A DNA stretch of 64,000 nt from Davidsoniella eucalypti (Eukaryota > Ascomycota > Sordariomycetes > Microascales > Ceratocystidaceae). The stretch is from the NCBI GenBank assembly GCA_004009845.1, contig RMBW01000048.1:62001-126000 (forward strand), in the 5' to 3' direction. How positions within the stretch are numbered: position 1 is the stretch's first letter; the number at the start of each line of letters is the position of its first letter. This document shows positions 57,382 to 64,000 of the stretch, in pieces. The notes under the pieces were generated by a model, which was not told where the DNA came from, did not search any database, and saw nothing but the letters and a program-made list of their open reading frames with translations. A program made the translations under genes and the position numbers.

Positions 57382-59346
57382 CTATGGAAAATCTTCAGAA
57401 CGAGGCGTCAAAGGATACTGGATATTCTCTCCATCCATTGTCTCTGCAGCTCCGTCGACAGCGAGCTTTGAGTCGACTTCAGGCTTCGTGATATCTTGTT
57501 TAAATCCATGACCTTGTGTACAAATCCGGTCCTCTCCGGACTTCGTCTGGTCCTCTTGCTCTACTTTTCTATTTTCCTCCTCTGCCTTCTTTTCCTCCTC
57601 TTCTTTCATCATCTTCTCCTTCTCTGCATCTTCCAGTTCCTTCTTTGCCGCCGAAGCCTGAGCTTCCTTGTTAGTTTTGCGCTTTTTATACATCTCATCA
57701 ACCCAACCATCGATATTGGCCAAGGCAACATGAGGCTTCTGCTTGTGCTTGAGCAGGAAGCCTTGCAGCTCAGCAGGCGAGAACTCGTTAGATGGGACTC
57801 TTTTTGCGAATTTCTTGGCAAGTTCTAAGACTCCAGAATCGTGAGTTGCCTCGATGACCTTGCGCTTTTCATCCAATATAGTTGAGCTGGCATCCCCGAT
57901 AAGTTCCGAAACAGTTATATGTTTGCTCTTCTTGATACCTGGAGATAATTCCACATCATCGTCGGCAAATGAGGCAAAGATGGCCCGGAATAGAGACTCG
58001 GCGATTCCAGAGTTTGTCAAGCCAAATTCAAGCTTCATATCAATGCGTCCGGGGCGGATCAGGGCACTATCAAGTTTCTCAAGGTGGTTGGTGGTCATGA
58101 TTAGAAGGCGGCCTTCGTGTGATGCCACACCATCCAATATGTTCAGCAGACCAGACAGAGACAGACGACCAGGGGTAGTTGGCTTAGGCGAAGCCGTCTT
58201 TGCGTTTAAGCCGTTATCACAAACAGTGTTCTCTTTAGGAATCTCATTATCAGGCTGGTCGCGGGTGTGTGTAAGACCCGCAGAATCGATATCTTCCAAA
58301 AGAACAACACAACGGCGTGGCAGATCAGAAAACAGCTGCGAGAGATTCTCCTCCGTTGCCGTGGTCGAGCTCAAGCTAACAATGTACACCTTCATGTTGA
58401 AGTGACCAGCCAAAGCCAGACTGAGCGAGCTCTTGCCGGTTCCAGGAGGTCCATATAGGAGGTATCCGCGACGGTAAGGAATGCCACGATTCGCATACCA
58501 CCGCCGAGTAGCCGGGTTGAGATAGTCGGTGACGTCATCTACGAGCTGCTTCTTGACTTTTTCGTCGAGGATCACAGTCGATAAGGGCCGGACTGTACGC
58601 GACACGCTACGCTGCCAGATAGGCTCACTGCCGCTATATCTGCAGGCGGCACGATAAATTACTGTCTTATCGTTATCCTTTTGCAAGTAGGACATGCGGG
58701 CATCTAACAAGACATCCTTCAAGATTTCCGGGTTGCGTCCATAGCATGAAATCGAAATCTCCTCACGCTCGCTAACGCCGATAACAGTTCCTCCGTTGGG
58801 CTTATTCTCGGAACGGTTGAAGTGCAGTAAATGGTTGTGATACCAGAAGCTATGGCTACCAAATGACGGAGTGTATGAGAGGGCGCTGCGGTGCTTCTTC
58901 TTCTCCTGTTCGAGGGTCATGGCATCGTTTTCGTCGTCGTCGTCGTCGGAACCAGAGTCCCAGTAGTTACCGCGATAGCTTGAGGCAGATGTTACGACGA
59001 AACGACGTGAACGACTCGCAAAGTTCTGTAAAGAGATCCAGTGGATGATGGCATTGTAGATTTCGTCCTCGTAGCGGATGTCTACAGTGCACATACAGTA
59101 GTCAGCCACGTAGCTCCAGATCCCGCTGGTGATGTAGTTCCACACGAAAGTAACGGCGCTGGCTACGACTAGGTATGGGATATAGCGGTTAATGTCGATG
59201 TTGAAGTGTCGCAGAGCTGAGTCTGTCATGAATGAGAACCCAGGGAAGAGATAGTCGAGTAGAGGACGGGCGACCATCGTGCCAGCTGCGGCCTGTGAAG
59301 CCGTAGAGTTCGGCAACAGCCCCGCCACAGAAGCAGACATGGTCAC
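57382..59346 (-). CDS. BCS1-type AAA ATPase
   Basis: Membrane-anchored AAA+ protein of the BCS1 family, single exon of 654 residues. A hydrophobic helix (YIPYLVVASAVTFVWNYI) near residues 55-75 is followed by the BCS1-specific domain. The AAA domain has Walker A (GPPGTGKSS) near residue 297, Walker B (VVLLEDIDSAG) near 348, and sensor/arginine-finger sequences (LLNILDG, IMTTNHLEKLDSALIRPGRID). About 40 Ser/Thr/Pro residues are inserted between Walker B and LLNILDG. A charged Lys/Glu coiled tail of about 100 residues follows the core. Yeast Bcs1 inserts the Rieske subunit into complex III. Filamentous fungi carry many paralogs with inserts and tails like these, so mitochondrial Rieske function should not be assumed. 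The Met at 59346 or 59340 could start it. Confidence 0.88.
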   Translation of the reverse strand: MTMSASVAGLLPNSTASQAAAGTMVARPLLDYLFPGFSFMTDSALRHFNIDINRYIPYLVVASAVTFVWNYITSGIWSYVADYCMCTVDIRYEDEIYNAIIHWISLQNFASRSRRFVVTSASSYRGNYWDSGSDDDDDENDAMTLEQEKKKHRSALSYTPSFGSHSFWYHNHLLHFNRSENKPNGGTVIGVSEREEISISCYGRNPEILKDVLLDARMSYLQKDNDKTVIYRAACRYSGSEPIWQRSVSRTVRPLSTVILDEKVKKQLVDDVTDYLNPATRRWYANRGIPYRRGYLLYGPPGTGKSSLSLALAGHFNMKVYIVSLSSTTATEENLSQLFSDLPRRCVVLLEDIDSAGLTHTRDQPDNEIPKENTVCDNGLNAKTASPKPTTPGRLSLSGLLNILDGVASHEGRLLIMTTNHLEKLDSALIRPGRIDMKLEFGLTNSGIAESLFRAIFASFADDDVELSPGIKKSKHITVSELIGDASSTILDEKRKVIEATHDSGVLELAKKFAKRVPSNEFSPAELQGFLLKHKQKPHVALANIDGWVDEMYKKRKTNKEAQASAAKKELEDAEKEKMMKEEEEKKAEEENRKVEQEDQTKSGEDRICTQGHGFKQDITKPEVDSKLAVDGAAETMDGENIQYPLTPRSEDFP

Positions 59347-61704
59347 AGTGTGTGTTATGACGTATATTTAAGTATATTTGATAGTCTGGGAAGATGAAGA
59401 ATGGAGAGCTTATATAACTCGTGAAATATCCAAGGAAAGACAGAATAAGCAAATATCTTCTCTTGGAGAGTATAGAGTTGTTGATAATGAAGATAGAAAG
59501 ATAGAGCAAATGGCTGCCCAAGAAACGCGGGTTTCATGCGACTTTATATGGTCAGCTAGTAGTGATTATGTATGATATCATCAACCATAACCATAACTAC
59601 AAGTAAGATTTAGGACTACTTGACCTCAAGTTCAGGCTGCCACGGGCCGGAGGCTAACGTACCTAGTAGGGGTTTGTTTGCCGTGTGACTAGAATTCCGT
59701 CTTGGATAGTTCAAAATCATGAGACAGTAATGCCTATACACTATGCAGCTAGCTCTACAAGGATTCTGTGATTTCGATTCACAGCTTAGAGAAAGCGTGA
59801 AAGCCATTGTCTAGATGTCAAGATGATATCAATGTGCAGCGCATCTGCACACTAAGAGACATGGAAGGCGGGCTTACATTCGGAACCACGAAAATAGAAT
59901 AAAAAATAGGCAGATTACGGCCGCCGACAGTCTTTGGTCAAATAATCAACGGACATTCGCCAGATTCTAGCGCTTACATGCATTCATACTAGGTATGTAT
60001 GTGTCTCTGTGTACAGATGTGTATGTACGAGCAAGTCAGTCTACTCTTCAATCACACCGGTCGCTGATGCAAACCCTTAGTGGTCTTGTTGATATTACAT
60101 GGTGATACTCTAGGCAGCCAATGCTCCCTCCGCCGATCTCAAGAAAGAGTTTTGTTTCCTTATTTCAGTTGTAGAGGGTTTACTAAACACCAGATAGTAA
60201 GATATCATAATGCTGTCATGTGTGAATCCATGCGATAGCTTCTATAAGGCTACTATAGAGTACATATGTATAAGGGTAGTTAGGCTGCTTGGTATCTGTA
60301 TTTGTTATTATTAACGAGCACAGGAGGTAGTTAGGCTGCCAATGGGCTAAAGATTGGTTTGATACGGATAGGACACTTAGCTGGGTTAAATGTCTGCTAA
60401 ATCGGGCGTTGTTAGGCAAATTAGGGTTTGCTAGTCCACCACGCTAGTGCTATTCCTACACTAGTCGGGAAGATCATCATAAAATTATGCTCAAAACTAT
60501 TATGCTATGAAAAAAAAAAAGTAAGACAATGGCAATGAGTCTTTCGGCGTTGACAAAAGCCATTTCTGAGTCATCCCGTCAGTGTTATTGTTTATTACTG
60601 TCTATCCGAGATTGTTCCACACATAATACAGTACATGCTGTGGCTTCTCAAAATAGAATCTCTATCCTAGGGTTACCCAACACAGTCTTCAACTAAAACA
60701 GTCTGTTCTTTGCCTCCGCCCCCTGTGACACAAAACCGATAGACTCAATACGGGGCCTCCAATCAGCACATGTAGCGAGCTTAGTCTAGGCATTCTCCGA
60801 GGCAGTTCTCTTCTCTGATAACTTCTTCAAGGAACTACGAAGGCTTCCAGCGCTATTGGGCAATGGCCAGAGAGGGTTGGCCTATGACAGACATATCAGA
60901 ATTGAGGCGTAGGGCGGTGGACATGTCAACTATGTAGGAAGGTTATTTCACTGTAAATCACCAAACACGAGTCTTGAAAAATGAGAGAAAATATTTGTTT
61001 AGCAAACTATACTATGAATACAGCGAATCATTATCATTATTAAGGTTTGGTTTGTTAAGACATCAAAAATCATGGAAAAGAGACAGATAGACAAGAATAA
61101 AACAAAAGAAAACCGCTAACCAAGAAAAATAACACATATCAACAAAAATCCATCCTACCGTTCTATAGTTTAGAAACTACGGTGAGTCTGTACATAACCG
61201 GCATAACTGCATATATAAAAAAAGCCAAAAACAAAGGGGGGGGAATAAATACAACAAAAATAGAAGAAAAAGCAAAAGAAGTAAAGTAAAGCCCGGTCAT
61301 AAATAGAGAAAAGAAGATGGAATCAAGAACAACTTCCACAAGATATTGTGTGAAAATAGAGAGTCAAAAAAAAAGAAAGAGACATGTCTGTAGAATAGGG
61401 GATATGCCAATGCAAAATGCAAAATGCAAAATGCAAGTGCTGTTTCATACGCGCCAAAACCTGAGAAGGAAGGAACGGCCGTGAGATAGATAAAAAAGAA
61501 AAAAAGACATAAGAAAGAAGAAAGAAGATGCGAGAAGCAAGTAAATGGCGATCTTAGACCGAAAGAAGACATTGGATCAGACTCAGACGCTTGCATGCCA
61601 AAGACATTGGACACAAGTGATCCAAGGATCGTCGTAGTAGAAGAACAGATAGCACAGGGGTCTTGGCCCAACAGAGCCCAACCCGCCAGTCTAGAACTCT
61701 GCGT
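59347..61704. other. Intergenic region upstream of the BCS1-like gene
   Basis: About 2.4 kb with no credible ORF. It contains a 14-bp direct repeat (around 60276 and 60327), a TTAGGGTTT motif at 60421-60429 and a TGCAAAA tandem repeat at 61409-61436. Confidence 0.5.
61409..61436. repeat. TGCAAAA tandem repeat
   Basis: Three to four adjacent copies of a 7-base unit, in the likely 3' region of the Ser-rich gene. Confidence 0.85.
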
Positions 61705-62517
61705 TTATCTAGAGTTGTTCTGGGTGGTAGATGTGGTAGTGGTCCGCTGGGCAGTGGCAGTGGTGCCTGGTTGCCACACGCGCGGGACAAACGGCTCATA
61801 GCGGGCCACCTTGGGGCCGGAAGAAGGCGCGGCCGGCGAGGGTGGTGAGCGCGAAGGGTACTTGCTAGCGGTAGCAGCCGCAGCCGAAGCAGCCGAAGTA
61901 GTGTAGCGCGGCTGCGTGGACGGCATCTGCGAAGCGCGATGCTGGTGAGGGGGGACAGGGGGAGTCTGCGTGTTACCGACACCAAAGACGCCCTTGATAG
62001 CCTCGGCGGCAGCGGCGGGGTAGGCAGAGTACGGCATGGCTTCCGGCTCAGAGTCGGATTCCTCAGAGTCGCTATCGTAGTGAACACGGCGGCGATGTCT
62101 GCTGCTGGAACCGCTGCTGCTGGAACCGTGGTAACGGCCGCTGGAAGAACGGTGCTTCGCGTTGCGGTGGCTGCTCTTGCTCCTGTGCTTGTGGGACGAT
62201 CTTGAGTCTTGGGAGTCGCCCTCGGGGCTGCGGGTGCGCGATGACAGGCGGTTGGACTGGGTCTTCTGGGGGCCGATGATGGGATCGACGCCAGAGAAGA
62301 TGCGCAGTAGCCGGATCGCGCTACGGTCGCTCTCAATGGGACGGATGTCGATGATGGAGGAGTTGCTGGAACGGCCGGAGGAGCTGGTGCGGCTGGACCG
62401 AGAGGAGCGCTCAGAAGACGAGTAGCCAGAAGAGCTGGACCGTGAAGACGACGAGGAGGAGTATGAGGAGACGGGCGATGAAGACCGCATGGTGTTGTAG
62501 GCGTAGTGATGGCTCAT
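61705..62517 (-). CDS. Ser/Arg-rich low-complexity protein, unknown function
   Basis: Single-exon protein of 270 residues from the Met at MSHHYAYNTM (an in-frame ATG at 62556 would add 13). Serine makes up about a quarter of it. It has Ser-Arg/Ser-Ser runs in the first 60 residues, a central ordered-looking segment (SIIDIRPIESDRSAIRLLRIF), an SR/His-rich stretch with an acidic patch (YDSDSEESDSEPEA), and an AEAIKGVFGVG segment followed by a Pro/Ala/Thr tail. No family is recognised. The strand has a continuous frame and the two ordered segments look conserved, so I believe it is expressed. A long overlapping frame on the same strand (61554-62336) is Arg/Pro/Thr-rich by composition and was not kept. 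Confidence 0.6.
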   Translation of the reverse strand: MSHHYAYNTMRSSSPVSSYSSSSSSRSSSSGYSSSERSSRSSRTSSSGRSSNSSIIDIRPIESDRSAIRLLRIFSGVDPIIGPQKTQSNRLSSRTRSPEGDSQDSRSSHKHRSKSSHRNAKHRSSSGRYHGSSSSGSSSRHRRRVHYDSDSEESDSEPEAMPYSAYPAAAAEAIKGVFGVGNTQTPPVPPHQHRASQMPSTQPRYTTSAASAAAATASKYPSRSPPSPAAPSSGPKVARYEPFVPRVWQPGTTATAQRTTTTSTTQNNSR

Positions 62518-64000
62518 GATGGGCAAGTTGATAGTGTGAGTAGTGATATATGACAAGTAGAACGTAGCAGTCGCAGTATCAGAAGGACAGAGATAGTGGT
62601 ACTGTTAAGAGATACTGTGATATGGGAAGGTGTCAAGAAGAGTGATATATCGAAAGAAGAAGGGGAAATGAGAAAAAATAGAATGCGAGTGAAGCTAGAT
62701 ATATAAGCTGTGCGGATGAAGAGAGATGCTATATCTTATATTGAAAGACAATGGAAGTAGAAATGGAATATAAGCGCTATCCAACTCTTGATTCAACCGC
62801 TGGCAGAAGAGGGAAACTTATATATTGAGGGTTTGCTGGTGCTATTTACAGCTTATCGAGAGCCTTAATATGGCAAAACAGTATCTACACCCCCTCCTCT
62901 CCATATCGTTTGTTATTTTGGCGCTAGATATTATGGATGTGTTCTTCGCCCACATAACTAAAGGCAGATCCAGTCTGGCCTAATTTTTTTTTTTGTTTTA
63001 GCTGGGTGATTTGAGGCCTAGGCTGTGCTGACCACTAGAGAGAAAATAGCATACAGATAAGCAAGTGACTAGTTTTTGATGCCACCCACACCCTTCTATC
63101 ATCACAGCTAGGCTATAGGCTACATCGATCAAGCCATCAAGCGAGGAAAGCAACCTGTTCCTTTGCACGCTAGGGGGGGGGTGAGATATTCGGTTCGGTA
63201 AGGCAATGGATGGCCAAAAAAATATTGAGGAATATATCAAGAAAAGCTTCATTATCATCAAGGCCATGACTACTACATGTTGGCAGGTTCACTAGGTGAA
63301 AGGTACGCCTCAGAATTGGCGGATCCATATTTGAATATCAGGTTGCATGCCTGCATCAGATCAGGTCGGATCAGGTCGTGTTAGGTTTGTCAATAGAACA
63401 AGAGCCCAGGTGCACACACCTACTAGCCCTGCATATATATCCGCATGTACTCGGCAAGAAATGTCGTAGTGTTGGGGTCATACATACAGAGACCGACATA
63501 CTATGTATCGGTATAGTTGTAGTTGTATACATGGTTTCTAGATAGACATCTCAAGGGGTGGATATGCCGGTGCCAGACATCTTCAGACCAGCTCCCGCCT
63601 AGTCAGCAAGCTACGTTAGCCATAGTACATATTACATATGTAGCATCAGAATCACAAGTGCAGTTCGCTGATAGTGTGGGGTGCCAAGGCAAGGGAGTGA
63701 AAGTCAGTGAGGGGCCTGACAAAGCAAGCCAATCTCCTATCATCGCCCTCACACTCACAGCGAACAACAAGACAAACAGGACAGCAAGACAATGGAAAGG
63801 CAAAGCCTGCGTCGAGTTATAACACGGGATCTCCTATATAAACACGGGTTCTAGATGCGCCGCAGGCCAACAACACACACTAAAACGCGTTCTAGAGCGG
63901 CGGCGATCACTGTAGGTTAGACACATCAGTACATAGTATGTGCCTATATATGTTGTATATATATATAGAAGTATTTACATACACGCTTGGGATGATCTGG
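62518..64000. other. Intergenic region at the right end
   Basis: No credible gene. A short direct repeat (GATCAGGTCG) occurs twice at about 63359-63378, and an ACGCGT box lies near 63885. The gene to the right, if any, starts beyond the window. Confidence 0.5.

Noticed and set aside
61554..62336. 260-codon minus-strand frame overlapping the Ser-rich gene
   Set aside because: Composition is Arg/Pro/Thr/Leu as expected from reading the Ser-rich repeat DNA out of frame. No domain, and it conflicts with the more protein-like frame.
1..64000. CRISPR arrays, rRNA, tRNA, complete transposons
   Set aside because: No regularly spaced repeats, no rRNA-like sequence, no tRNA fold and no transposase or reverse-transcriptase motifs were found by eye.

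Overview
The window is nuclear DNA from a filamentous ascomycete (Pezizomycotina). The evidence is many short introns with GTAAGT/GTATGT donors, CTAAC/CTGAC branch sites and CAG/TAG acceptors, together with single-copy fungal genes such as RAP1, KAR5/Tht1, DBF4/nimO, a Crh-type GH16 and UBC8. I could not fix the class or genus. Genes lie on both strands with no operon-like grouping. Intergenic DNA is AT-rich, and several gaps run to 2-4 kb.

Layout, left to right. 1-20.4 kb: RAP1 telomere protein (5' end outside the window), KAR5 nuclear-fusion protein, an SREBP-type bHLH factor, ICP55 mitochondrial aminopeptidase (-), DBF4 and ATG12. 20.7-29.2 kb: ketopantoate hydroxymethyltransferase (-), UBC8, a CWC16/Saf4 splicing factor (-) and an MFSD5-type transporter. 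29.9-33.7 kb: a full-length protein with a trypsin-like C-terminal domain and a truncated tandem paralog. 34.0-42.3 kb: PEX14 (-), NDC80, ERCC1/Rad10 (-) and a broken 2-oxoglutarate/Fe(II) oxygenase pseudogene. 46.4-64 kb: a GPI-anchored Crh-type GH16, a DHCR24-like FAD oxidoreductase, HMG-CoA synthase (-), a BCS1-type AAA ATPase (-) and a Ser-rich protein of unknown function (-).

The genes are mostly housekeeping and do not form one pathway. Themes that recur are telomere and cell cycle (RAP1, DBF4, NDC80), mating and karyogamy (KAR5), DNA repair (ERCC1), autophagy and peroxisomes (ATG12, UBC8, PEX14), isoprenoid/sterol/CoA metabolism (HMG-CoA synthase, DHCR24-like, panB, SREBP-type bHLH) and cell wall (Crh).

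The most unusual signal is in gene structure. UBC8 can only be assembled into a gap-free family member if it contains internal exons of 8, 3 and 1 nt, each with its own GT donor and AG acceptor. PEX14 needs a 7-nt exon. Other notable points are an in-frame TAG in DBF4 followed by 184 open codons, the protease-like pair in which one copy has lost catalytic residues and the other its whole catalytic domain, and a perfect hairpin just downstream of the HMG-CoA synthase stop codon. All exon models were built by hand from splice motifs, reading-frame continuity and recalled family sequence, with no database search.
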